Shown here one piece after another: positions 34,200-46,600 of a DNA stretch of 64,000 nt; position 1 is the first letter of the stretch, and each line of letters starts with the position of its first letter. Both the position numbers and the translations under genes were made by a program. The notes beneath the pieces are model-generated. The model had not been told where the DNA came from, ran no database searches, and was given only the letters and a program-made list of their open reading frames with translations. Source of the DNA: Aphrocallistes beatrix (Eukaryota; Porifera; Hexactinellida; Sceptrulophora; Aphrocallistidae); NCBI GenBank assembly GCA_963281255.1, contig OY725492.1:1178001-1242000 (forward strand), given 5' to 3'.

Positions 34200-35750
34200 C
34201 TCTGAGAGTGAGAGCGTTGCGGGGGGTATCTCCTTCAGCTTGCAGAGGCTCTTGCAGATGCTGAGGTAGCGTCTGCTCTCCTCAGGGGAGACCAGCAGCA
34301 GACTGCGTCCGTCCTTCAGACGAGTGCGGGCCGTGCGTCCGCACCTGTGCACGTAGAGCTGGGCGGTGGCGGGGACGTGGAAGTGGATTATGTCTGTCAC
34401 GTCTCTGAAGTCGATCCCTCTGGCAGCCACGTCACTCGCCAGCAGCACCCCCTCCCTCCTCCCCGCGAACTCGTCCAGACTCTTCAGTCTCCGCTTCTGC
34501 TGCATGCCTGAGTGCACCACGAGGAGGGACAGCCCCAGCCTGCTGAGGACGCCGAACAGCTGGCGGAGGGTGGCGATGGAGTTGGCGAACACGAGCACCT
34601 TCCCTCTCCCTCTCAGTCTGAGTCTGAGCAGGCAGTAGAGGTAGAGGATCTTGCTGGGAGACTCCACCAGCAGCTTCTCCTCCCGCAGACTCTCGACCAG
34701 GACCTCCTTCCGTGTGAGGTTCACCACCTCGCAGACTCCCTGCGAGAGGAACCTCTTCAGTCTCCTCACCCCCTCCGGCTCCCCCCTCTCGTGCCTCCGC
34801 AGACTCAGGAAGCAGGCGGGAACAGTGGCGGAGAAGAGGAACGCCTGCAGGTGTTGGCGGGCTGCCCCTTCCTCTGAGAGGGCGGGGATGCGAGAGAAGA
34901 TGAGACCGATGTTAGCGAAGTGTCCGTCCGTCAGCATCCGGTCCACCTCGTCGATCACGAGGAACCGGAGTCGAGACAGCTGTCCGCAGTGTGCGTCCTC
35001 CTCCTCCACCAGCTGGAGGTAGCGCCCGGGCGTGGAGACCACGATCTGCGGGCGTCGCGACAGCAGACGAGTCTGCTTGGAGAGGGACATCCCCCCGACC
35101 ACCGCCACCACCTGCACCGCTGTCCGCCCTGCCGCCGCTCTGAGGTGCGAGCTGATCTGGAGACACAGCTCCCGCGTGGGGCTGAGCACCAGGGCCTGGA
35201 GGGGGCGGGGAGGGAGGGAAGGGGGGAGAGGGGTGGAGAGGGGAGACTTCTTGTCGGGGGAGGAAAGCATTTTTTGGAACACAGCTTCTGGGATGTCGTC
35301 TACCCACCCGACACACCCATTGTCCCCTCCTCCTTCCTCCCTCACCCTCAGACCTCCGCTCTCTCCCTCCTTCGCAGTCTCCGGCGGCTCCTCGGCGAGG
35401 AGGCGGGACAGGATGGGGAGTCCGAAGGCCAGCGTCTTCCCAGACCCCGTCTCCGCAGCCCCCACCACGTGCCCCGCCCTCGCCGCTGGGATGCAGAGCC
35501 GCTGGATGGGAGTGGGAGAGGAGAACCCGAGCTCACTCAACGCGGCGGTCAGCTGAGAAGGCAGAGACAGTCCCTCCCACTCAGACATGTCCAGCTGAGG
35601 AGTGGGGGCAGAAGCTCTGAGTTTCTTGAGTTTCGCTTTCAAATTTGCATTTTTGTGTTTCCGCTTTTCGGGTTTGAATCCGTTGAGTTTTCGCTGAGAA
35701 TTGACCTTCAAAGTTCTAAGCTCAGTGATTTTCTTTTTATACTTTGACAT
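34200..35750 (-). CDS. DDX24: DDX24/MAK5-type DEAD-box RNA helicase, exon 1
   Basis: 517 codons from MSKYKKKITEL, donor GTAGGA, joined in phase 0 to 32581-32207 for a 641-residue protein (human DDX24 is longer). DDX24/MAK5 is a nucleolar helicase for large-subunit ribosome assembly. Motifs: Q LGFSSPTPIQ (74-83), Walker A AAETGSGKT (98-106), a low-complexity insert (about 115-185) typical of this family, PTRELCLQ, STPGR, motif II as DEVD (267-270) instead of DEAD, SAT (307-309), VFANS, ASDVAARGIDF, HRCGRTAR (468-475). The basic N-terminus suits a nucleolar protein. GC content is far above neighbouring DNA, with many C/G third positions. Antisense ORFs here are composition artefacts. Confidence 0.93.
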
Positions 35751-36408
35751 TTATAAAGTTTATAAAACCTAAAATTCGTAATTAGAATTCTATCGAACAG
35801 AATTTAAGAGACAATTATTGGAATTTATTCGTGAAGTTGAAGATGTGGGTGTTGGTGATCTAAGATCTTTAGAGTATAAATGAATGCTAATTCATTTATG
35901 GACATCACAAATTGAGATTTGCTGAGTGTTGTGTTGCTGCGCATTTGGACAGTGGTCCCCATAACTCTGTTAGTTTTGGCTAAATACTACCACTGATACA
36001 ATGATACTAAGCCAGGCCGGGAAGTTTCCCACAATGATTAGATAACCAAGGGATTACAAGGTCCAGTGGTGGGATTAAGTTCACCATGTCTAATTGACGC
36101 AGCCGTAAAATGCCATACAACATACCTCATAAACTACATTTATTTCGGGGCTCCTTTGGGCAAGGGTCTCGAGGTAATTACTCATCTTGTCCCTTCCTGA
36201 CCCTAATGATCATGGAATGCCTATGTAATATGAGCGAGAAATGCTAGCATCTAATATTCAAAATTCTTTTTAGACCAAGAGTGTTCACGAAAAGAAGTGG
36301 CAAATATCTGATGAAATAGTTTAATTGACATCGACAAATAATAACAAAAATAAATATAGAAGAAAATTTAAGAAATACGTATATAAAAACACATTTACGA
36401 TTAATATT
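35751..36408. other. DDX24 upstream region
   Basis: AT-rich with no exon seen. It must hold the DDX24 promoter, but no specific element can be identified. Confidence 0.4.
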
Positions 36409-36672
36409 AACAAGCGCGCTTCGCATGCTTTCGCTGCGCGGCTGGCGGACACAAAGTGTCCGCCAGAAACACTGATAAATTATATCACTTATAATGAGTT
36501 ATGGTCGAAAAACTGAAATTTCTAATTATAACATAGGTGACAATGACGTCATAATTCCATGATGAGTCGACATTTCGTCTGAGGTCAGAAATTAGTGGAG
36601 CCATAGCCAAAAGACTCCCACATGCCAAAAATCAGATCTATATGCCTGGCAGTCTTCAATCAATTCGTTATA
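36409..36672 (-). mobile_element. B2 fragment
   Basis: It begins CAAGCGCGCTTCGC, has the GGCGGACAC-GTGTCCGCC hairpin, and ends at the following MITE. Confidence 0.6.
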
Positions 36673-36674
36673 TA

Positions 36675-37264
36675 CAGGGTGTCTCAAAAGTTCTGCAACA
36701 AATTTTGCTGATGTATTATACATAGACAAATAGATCGAATATCCGATACCTCTTTTTAATCAAAAATAGGGAGGATTATCTTAATTATTTTGCACTCCCA
36801 ATGGCCTGCTTTTCTCAATTTATTTGCAATAATGGATTATATATATCGTTGTCTCATAAAGAATATTTTTTATCTTAATAAAAAAACTCATATCCATGGT
36901 ACATTTTACGGCTATACTTAAAAATACTCGATCTTATCGAATATTTCTGTTGCATAAATCAAAAGTAATAATATTATATTAGTATTATGAATCAATTACA
37001 GAATATAGAAGTGATTTATGTAATATTTCATCAGAAAAATTGAGATCTTCAAACTTGACACTTTTGAGTTCCAAATTTTGTAGTCAATGGTATGTAATTA
37101 TTTAAAATTTTATAAGAAATGTCTTTTGCGTAATGAGTTGAGCTCATTTCTATGCAAGAAGGGTGCTAGATTTCATTTATGGAGGCTAATTTGGACTAAA
37201 ACCAAGTGATCTTAGTCAAATTAACAAAGTAAAATTGGTTATTGCAGAACTTTTGAGACACCCT
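36675..37264. mobile_element. Mariner/Tc1-type MITE, 590 bp
   Basis: CAGGGTGTCTCAAAAGTTCTG at the left, TTGCAGAACTTTTGAGACACCCT at the right, bordered by TA. No ORF. A B1 3' fragment follows to about 37330. Confidence 0.75.
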
Positions 37265-37330
37265 ATATATACACTGCGCGACTTGCGGACACTATGTATC
37301 CGCAGAGTCGCCCTGCGATTTCCATATGGA

Positions 37331-38168
37331 GCTAAAAATAAGTTATTGCAATAATTGGTCGTCCTGCGCGTAGGTCATTGGGTCATTGTGTGAGAGAGTA
37401 TCATCCCCATAAACCTTCCTGAGATCGATTTGAATCGAAAAGTTTTTTAATATAAATAGAAGCTAAAATATCGATCTACAGTTATTGTTGTTTCCTAAGG
37501 AAAATAAAATCTCGGATGATAGTGAAATCAAAATGTAATTGGGATTAATATCTAGACTCAATTAACATAATTTTGGGTTTAGTTGTAATCTATAAGTTTG
37601 TGTGAAGTCCTGCCATACCGCAGCTTCATCCACTGCTCCACTGCCCGGCACCACGGCCCCCTACAGGCTCCAGAGCTGGGGGGGCATACCCCCCAGGTAT
37701 CCACGCTGGGCGCCTATGTCCTATACAAAAATATGGAAATGAAAGGAACACCCAAAGCTTAGTTGAGATATATGTTTCTTAATTGGGTAATGAAAATCCT
37801 CTGTAAAATAAACATGCAAGCAAATTGGCTATTACTACATTGTGTATTCATCTGTCTTCGAGAAAAACTCTTATGCCTTAGCAACGCAAGAATATGCGAA
37901 CATTTTAATGAGCATTCGTATTTATTTTATGAATTAAACAACTCCCCATAGTGAGATTTCTCCCCTAGATTCTAAGCTATTTCAAAGACTTGGTACAAAA
38001 TTTCGATGTGAGGTCTCCTAAAAGCCTTATCAATTGGCTAATGATTCCAAAGTTGGCATCCCTGGTCCTGGTTATATTATTTGTATATAATTATCCTGAT
38101 AAATGTCTCCTAATAGATTGAAAACATTGTGATGTTTGATCTTCGCACAAACGTAGTATACGTATATG
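37331..38168. other. Intergenic, no gene seen
   Basis: A GC-rich patch near 37,610-37,720 stands out and may be an element end. The rest is AT-rich without features. Confidence 0.35.
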
Positions 38169-38327
38169 CATAGCCCTCTGTACATAAGGCTTGTCATCCA
38201 AATCTCAAAAATGGAGATGCGGTCGAAGATGGTTGAACTAATACATGATCTGCCTAAAATCATTAACGACGCAGAATAGAGCTTCGGAATGTATTACCAG
38301 CATATATAAATATGGTGTCAAAGTACC
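38169..38327. mobile_element. Family A single-end fragment
   Basis: CATAGCCCTCTGTACATAAGG through TATGGTGTCAAAGTACC; the second arm is absent. Confidence 0.6.
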
Positions 38328-38719
38328 GTAAGAAATGTATTCTGACACTGACAGTGATATCTATATTATTTAACGTTTAATTGAGACCCAACCAAAGGAT
38401 AATATCGAAAAAAACCTAGTTCAATCAGCAGGTTTAAACCGGGTTTAGCCAAGTGGGCTGGGCAATACCTATTTAATCCGGGTTAAATTCCAAACTTGAA
38501 CTCATCAATGCTAGAAAGATATGCTATTGATATTTTCACTAATGTTGAATATAATAAATTTTATTTAATTTCGCAAAAAATGATATTGATAGTGTATATG
38601 TGCCTATTGTTTTATGCACATGCACGTAATTGTTGAGGTGCAATAATTACGCTCATGCGCATAAAATGATGTTTTCATATATTAAAATCGACGAGGCGCT
38701 TTTAGTATATGAAAACATC

Positions 38720-39190
38720 GCATCACATTCAAAATCCTCACCATTTATAAAGCTGTCACTCTCTTGCTCTTCTATACATCACCCAGCTTATCAAGTAAAA
38801 AGGTCCAACCGTAATCTAAGATCTTCGAATGCTATCCTCCTCGGACATCCATACATTAATTCCTCAAAAAGTTGATCGCTCTTTTTCTTTTGCTGCTCCT
38901 GTTGAATGGAATAACTTGCCTGCCTACATCCGGAATGCTCAATCCATTACTATCTTTAAAAGTCTCTTGAAAACTCATCTTTTTCGATTAGCCCATGAAA
39001 CGCATTTAATAATACATGAATTTATACATATATACGCGCGCACAGACTTACACATATACAGTATATATAATAAACATGCTGCACACATGCACTCCTTAAT
39101 TCATTGTACAGCGCACTTGAACATATCAGCATGGAATAATTGTATATTATTACGTATTATTATTATTATTATTAACCTTAAAGTAAGAAG
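38720..39190 (+). pseudogene. LINE reverse transcriptase 3' tail relic
   Basis: RSFSFAAPVEWNNLPAYIRNAQ and FKSLLKTHLFRLAHET are the usual C-terminal signature of CR1/L2-type LINE ORF2 proteins. The upstream matching part is in another frame. A (TTA)n tract follows at about 39156-39172. Confidence 0.75.
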
Positions 39191-39273
39191 AAAATTTAAT
39201 GAAATAAACTAACGGCATACCTATTAATAATAATATTAATCTATGAATAAAAGCGGTAATACTATTTCTCATA

Positions 39274-39327
39274 GGCTGCTACATACTAAGCACCGAGTAA
39301 CCTAGGTTGCTCGAGGTGTTCTATGTA
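39274..39327. repeat. Short palindrome around TAACCTAGGTT
   Basis: GCTACATA...GCACCGAGTAACCTAGG is followed by its near complement to CTATGTAGC; the TAACCTAGGTTGC-like core recurs just after. Confidence 0.6.
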
Positions 39328-39650
39328 GCAACCTAGGTTGCTGTATAGAAAAACCCTTATTAAATAGTAGGCATTATAGTTAGTTTTCGTTGAAACATCT
39401 TAAATAATCATAAATTCCATGAATTCCTATTTATTCTTAGATTTTTAAGAATTCCAATTATTATGGTAGTAACTACATTGTTAATTAGATATTGACAGAA
39501 TATTGATTCTCTAGGTTATGCTAAAATTGATATAACCTGATAAAGTTGATTCCCTTATAATAATGAGGTTTAACCCACAAAAGGGGGTTTTGCCAAACCC
39601 GGTTTAAACCTGGGTTTAAGCCAGTGGGTGGATTAAACCTGCCAACCCTG

Positions 39651-40363
39651 TTGGTGACCAATTCTAATGTTTCTGTTAGATCACCTGTGAATGATATGCC
39701 ATTGTTCGATCAGTACTAATTACCTCTGACCGAGTTGGCTTCAATCAAATGAATTATTAACTTGTATTACACTGTTCTTGTGTTTTCAAAAGATGTAGCA
39801 GTATTGATGGACAAATTTAGAGGCTGCATCTGTGTTAGTAATTTAGCTTCTGGATCATTAATTTTTTTAGTTTTATGTGCCATTTATTCATTTATTTTGT
39901 AATTAATTACAATATGATTAAAATATACAGATGTTCAGTGGTTTCTCAATCATTGATAAATGCAATAATAAATGTTTATGGACTGAAGGAAAGTAAGGGA
40001 GCAGCATAATATTGATCAGATTGTAATTCCAAATAGTCCACTTACTACTTCATCTCTGTTACTTTTGCTGTATGTCCTTATATAAAGTGGCTATGGTATT
40101 GCATATTCAACCTTATACAACAAGTTAAGTGAGAGGTTAAGACTGGTTATAGACATTATTAAACTCTTACTACACACAATAATATAGAAAATTCAATTAT
40201 GTGACAAAGTAAAAGTAGTTGTCACTTTGAATAACAACAAAGTTTGGAACATTGAAGTACTGTATATACTCACAATACATGAAAGTTACTAGTTAATTAT
40301 TTTGAAAAAATGAGTTTAAACTTCCGGTTGAGGTGATTTATAAACGATTTCAGTCTCCTCTGC
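39651..40363. other. 3' flank of the GPCR gene
   Basis: AT-rich, no element recognised. It should contain the GPCR 3' UTR, but no clear AATAAA close to the stop was found. Confidence 0.4.
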
Positions 40364-40668
40364 TTAAATTGGTAATTGAGTGTCCGATTCAATTACATCT
40401 GCAATTTTGGAGTCGATTTCATTCGTTTCACTCAGAGCACTAACGGGGGATTGTAGACACACTGGATTTTCACCCGCCATCTCTACTGAAGAGAGGTTCT
40501 TGTCGATTGGAACATCATCCAATTTAACGCTAGGAAATGCAGTATTTTCTAAAGCATCTTGCACTTTCTTTACATGTCCAGAAGTTTCAAACGTCTCTTT
40601 CACATCAGAGTCAACTTCATAGATGTTTTCTCCAACATTATTAGAAGATTCAGTGACTGATTTCAATT
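40364..40668 (-). CDS. GPCR terminal exon: cytoplasmic tail
   Basis: Phase 1 start, 101 codons and stop at 40364-40366. Acidic, Ser/Thr-rich tail (SVTESSNNVGEN ... DTQLPI) without a recognised motif. Confidence 0.8.
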
Positions 40669-43600
40669 CTAAAGAAATAAATTTTTAATATAATGTAATA
40701 TAATGTACGTTATTGTAAATCACCTTTTACAGTCAGTCAACAAATAAAAAACTATTTCTTTTATGACTTATGCAGTTATCCAATACTCTGAATGATCTAT
40801 GTAATAGTTTTACAGAAATAACTTACCAACTGTACCACTTTTCTTTTGGGATTCCTCAGCGAATTGTCTCACTAGACTATTTTTCTTGAATCGGTTGCTG
40901 GTCATGGAATCCATAGTGGTCGAACTTAACATGTTATGTCCAGGAGATTTTTGTGCATTTAGAACATTGTATTTATCCCTTTTCTTGAAAACTGCCAATA
41001 CTTCCTTATTCCTAAGGACAACTACGAGGAGGAAAACTAGCCCCATCAGGCCATTGACAATGATGAAAACCCATTCAAGAACGGAATGCTGAATTGCAAA
41101 GTTGAAGATTAGAATCAACCAAGGCAATCCAAGCACAGGTGTTAGCACCAACCCAGTGATCAGTGCTTCCTTAACGATCCTTTGAGCATCATCGTTTAGA
41201 GAAGCACATCTAGTTTGAATGATTCGAATGATTGCAATTATCAGGAAGATAGTATTAATCAAGATCATGGTCCAAATGGGTGCAATAAAAGCCCAAATAA
41301 CACCTCCTTTGATGTTGAGGAAACAATGCCTGGTAGCATCCACGTAATAATCTCTTGCAACAGCTATGGTGATGATTGGAATGAGAACAGGGGATATCCA
41401 ACCGAAAAGGATGAGATACCTATATATTTCCTTTGTAGACAATACACCTAAATCAGAAGATAGTTTTTAATAATTGTATTTTGGCTAAAAATATTGAAAA
41501 TAAACGTAAATTCCATGAATATGTATAGTATTTATTTATTCCAATTGGATTAATGTTTTCTAAAATTTGTGGGGGAGGGCGGGGTGAAAATAGTTTATAT
41601 ACGTCCCTCAAAAAGCCCTTATACGCATTATTAACCACAACTGTAACGTTTTTAGCATAACATCATCCTGGACAGATATTTCCTGACTAGATTCTCCATT
41701 TTCTAATTTAATCAAAGTTCTCCATTGAATTTGTTTACAATAAAGTCAATGATAAGTCGAGAAATAAGTTTTTTGATTATCATATATCTACTTTCCATTA
41801 ATATTTTATTATAGCTTCAATAGTATTTAAGATATGACACCGGACTCTCCCTAGAGAGGGTTTATGCCCGAACTTTACCTATAATAATTCAGGTAACTCA
41901 CAAACCAATGGTTTTAACGCGGACATTGGACTCATTGTTTTGTAGCAATAGCTCGATTGGTTCTAAAATTAGAGGGGAGGCAAGTTCAAATCTGGTGGAT
42001 ACAAATAAAATCTGGTGGGCTCTATGTAAATTCTAGGGAGCTTGGAAATTAGGGGGAGCCGGACCCTCTAGTTGGTAGCTTTAGAAAAGTGATAAAAATT
42101 AAAAAGGAATTATTTTACACTTACCTATGACGAGCTTATGCAAGATGAATATTCCAATGCATAGGGTCCAGGTAAACACTGCAAGCCAGGAGTAGTGCAT
42201 TAGGAATGCAATGACCTTACATAACACAATGTTATATGTACCAACTTGAATACCAAACATGAACAGCCCAGTTGCGAGTAGCATAGAGAGGCAATAGTTG
42301 AAGTAGACAATGTTAGCTTCCACTTTGAAAAATGGTTTTCTTACTACAATGAATATGATGAGCGATATTAACAGAGAGATGAATGAGATACCAACGAACA
42401 CATAACTAATAGCTGAAAGTGCTATTGATTCGCCAGGACTTTTCTTAATTTCGTGAGTAATGAACACTGTGAAGCTTGTGAAGTGGGGAGATATACATTT
42501 TGTGAAATTTTGACTGTTTTGAACTGTGCTCAAACCTTTGCTGACCCAATTTGTTCCATCCAAGAACACACAAGTACTTAGAGAAGGTTTGCTCGAATAT
42601 ACCTCGAATGAGAGTATTGCCTAAAGATGAGAATAATAAAGTTATGTATTAATTGTACATTCACATCATTATATAATGTTTTAATTGATCGGCGAGAAAT
42701 GCACAGCTCACTTTTACGCATTTGAAAAGTTAATAACTAAAAATTATTCGGAGGACATAAATGTGAATCCAGGAGTAAATAACACTTCCAAAGACAGATT
42801 AGGAAGTTTCTCAGCTCTCATATAATGAATTTTGGCACTAACGATTTGAGAGCAGTCGGCGTGCTTTATCTACAAAGCTCTGCTTATAATGAACCAAAAC
42901 AGAAGTCTCGAGTGCTTCATTTTAACGGAGTTCACTGATACTAGTTTTGTGAAATATCCTGCGTAGTATAAATAATTAATTTTGGTACAATAAAACTTAC
43001 ATTTTCAGTTAATTGAATGATTCCAAACTTCCCTTCTAAAGCGATCGTCAGAATATCGCTACCTTGAGTGGACTGTCTGGATCCATTTTCATCGTTGGAA
43101 TCTGAATTGTTACTCTCAATTCTTTTAGTAATCGAAGTAGCGATCTTGAGAAAGTTTGGTGTTAGAATATTGATGTAAATTCTTGACTTGTAATACAGTG
43201 GATGCCGGTTATAAGAACATATAAGAGAGTCAAGAAAAGTGTTTATAATCGAGATGTTCATATCACAGAACTGACTAATTGGATATAACTACCTGACTTT
43301 GCTACTATTTTGATGGTACAAAACTATTCTATGATGTATTGATATCAAAAAAACACATTTTCTAAACGATACTTTCTAGTGAATTGAACAATGCCAAACT
43401 TTGTCATATATAGATATTTGACAATCATTTCCAAGTATATATGGTTTTAGTTTTAAACATCTGGCAAATCAATTGGTTATGTTAATTCCTGCCCAATCCA
43501 AACCCTCGCTATGGCATTGACTTACCGCTAGACTTATTCCATCTGTTGATAGATTAAAAGCAAGATTTGTTGAAAGTGTTACCATTACTGAATACTGCAC

Positions 43601-46600
43601 ATCATCAGAACTCCTCTTCGGGAGAACAATTTCAGTTTTTGCACCTCCATTATAGTCGCTACTGTTTAGAGCAACGTTTTGAGCTACAATTGTGATCAAT
43701 TGTGACTCTACCGTTCTAACAGTGTCAACTTCTCTATTTTCTGTTAAGTCCTCGATGAGTCGCTGTGAAAACCTCTCTAGTGTATTTAACGTGACTGCCA
43801 ATGCTGTAGGTATAGTTGAAATGGTTTGTTCTGCTTGTTGCTAGAAAAGCGATTTCTGAATAAAAATGGAACTATGATGTCATTATCACCTTTTCATTAA
43901 TTTGAAAATTTAGTTTTTCGACCATAACTCGATCATTATATTTCATAAAAGCTAAATGTTTAAGCCGATGTTAGTGGTACATCTCAAAGAAACCGATATC
44001 TTCACAAACTCGTACTATGATCTGTATGGATGTTTTAGTAAAAATTCGTTATGGATAAAATTGATAAAAAAATAATTTGATAGTATAGACGATTGTAGAA
44101 TAGAACTTAAATATCAATTGGTATAATATTCTTAAGTACCTGCGTCATATTCATCGGTTTTGATTCTTGCAAAAATGAACTCCCATTCACAATACTACTG
44201 AGTAACCTAGTTATTTTTTCAGCTGTCTCGCTACTGAATGTCCCGTTTGTTTTATTAATAATTAATTCCGTCGCCATTGCAGCACCCACTAATATCATAC
44301 TCTTATTTTCGCTCGTGATTTCAACATCATTGTTTGCAGCATCAATCACTACTTTAGCGAGATCTGCAGTTTGTCCAGATTTCTCATCAGAAATGGATTC
44401 AACACCATTTAACTCATCGCTGATTTCTTTTAAATTTTCTTGAATGGTTTCAATGGTTAATTCGAGTTCATAAGTGACAGATGCAATATCCCTTCCTGCT
44501 ACATTCTCTGCAACGCAATAGAATATTTTATCACCATCATTGGCTAGATCTGTAACGTTGATTAGAAGTTTTGGTGATTCGATAAATCTAGACGTGAAAT
44601 CTCTCGTCCAGTATATGTCTGGTAGCGGTACTCCAGTAGCAACGCATTCAATACTGCCAATAGTAGCGCCAGTTCCATTTAATATTCTCGTTATGTTTGT
44701 GTTTGGAAATGTGATCTGGGGAGCTAAAGCCGAAATAGTTGATGTTGCACTAGGATATGTTGTTTCATATGATCCTAGAAATATACAAAAATGGGAAAGA
44801 ATCACATTTCATCTTGACTGCATTCCAGATCCCGATTAAGACTAAAATTATGAACAGTATTGCCTATCCACATTAAACATCATATAATATCATAGTTGAA
44901 GTCGGTTATTTAATTATGCTTTTTTCGTCCTGCTGTATTTTGTCGTTAGGTTTCTGTAAACAATTTGTTATAGGCAAGCGCGCTTTGCGCAATAGCGTAG
45001 CGCAGCTAACGAACACTTTGTGTTCGCAGAGTCGTCATGCAGGCGCCTGGGAATGCAATCAAATTCAGAATCTCTTATGGGTGCTAAATAGTAATACTTT
45101 CACTAATCCATTTCAAAATTGTTTTACTGTATGAATTTATTGTCAAAAATATAACCAATATAAAGTTGAAAATACGAGATTTGAAATCTACACCACAAAA
45201 AACTCATGCCAACCTTTGGAAGCCAGCCTCCAGTAAATTTTTGGAATTTGTTTACATTATGTAACTATCTTATATATTAAAATGCAAGGATTTTGTTTGT
45301 TTGTTTGTCCGAATTGATTGAGGAATTGGGAAGTCATATCTAGCGAAATTTTCACACCTCTGCAAAAAAATGGGAAAAATTTTTCACACCTTTTCTATAC
45401 AAAATAAATGACAACACTATCACAATAGAAATCGTTGTATAATTATGACACTACAATAGATCGTCATTGTTATTAATACTAAATTTCATTCATCTCATTA
45501 AACACGGTGGCCGGATATTCCAAAATTTGAGGCTTTATGCAGTAAAGTTTGCAAACTGAATACATAATTGAGACAGGCTCAATCTGATTTCTAATTCTAG
45601 CTAGTGTGTTTCACCATAAGCCATCAACTGCACTCACCTGGTATAACCGTGATATTCAATTGAATAGCTAGTGTCTGTTGTCCATCCCAATTTTTAACAT
45701 AAAACTTGTACACTCCTCCCTGAGTGACATAGAAAGTTGAAAAGGTTAAAGTATTGGATGCTACAGAGCTGTTATCAGGTCTCTTCCATCTCCCAGCTAG
45801 ATTAGTACTCAGAACTACATTCTGTGTCAGAACAGTGATAGAAGCTGAGCTCATTTTAGGAGGTAGGAGAGAGAATGATTGGATGGATCCATCATTCAAC
45901 GAAATTAAGGGAGGACCTAGGAAGAAAAGTAAGAGGAGAAGAATTAGAATTTATCCTTGCCTACACATAGCTCAATCTACTGTAATTCCGAGTAAAAGAT
46001 ACTTTCTCACTGTAAATATGGTAAGATTATTGCAATCATATTTTTAAATAGCAAATAAATGAATTTTAATGCAAATGCTAATGGCATACCTTGCACAGTA
46101 TATTGTGTATTGAGTATGATGGAGTTAGTTCTGATATCGACACACTGAATGCTATAGCTGGTGCCACTCTGTAACAACATATTGCGGTGTGGGATTAGTG
46201 GGTTTGGGAATATTCTATTATTTCCCGTTACTCTCCATTTTATGTCAGTTAATGAGATGGAACTGTTGGAACTGTTGCAGTATAGAAACAAATCCTCTCT
46301 GTCTATTCCAATCGTGTATATACGTTCTGTTGCATTTTCACGAGAATTAATTACTAGATTTGATACGTTATTTAAACACTCATGAACTAATAAACCATAT
46401 AAGAGATTATTTTAATTTGAAATCCGGTTTATGAAGGAAACATTATGTACGCTGCAGTAATTTCCACCATTTGTGGTGATTCATTCATTTAGTTTCTTTA
46501 GACATATTACTTTAATGCAAACCTAAATGATTGGTTACCTGTATATGGTGTAAAATTAAATATTCCAACAGTATACTTTTCATCCACTCCATTTCGAGTA

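Larger units (their letters stand above)
38429..39650. mobile_element. Putative TIR element with CAGGTTTAAACC ends
   Basis: CAGGTTTAAACCGGGTTTAGCC at the left faces AACCCGGTTTAAACCTGGG and GATTAAACCTGCCAACCCTG at the right. The interior holds a LINE relic, so the pairing may be coincidental nesting. Confidence 0.4.

Noticed and set aside
34912-35747. Long antisense ORFs over the helicase exon (up to 275 codons)
   Set aside because: They mirror the GC-rich helicase frame, have low-complexity Arg/Pro/Ser-rich translations and match no family.
36675-37264. Solo LTR of a retrovirus-like element
   Set aside because: The ends are inverted, not direct, and bordered by TA, which fits a mariner/Tc1 MITE.
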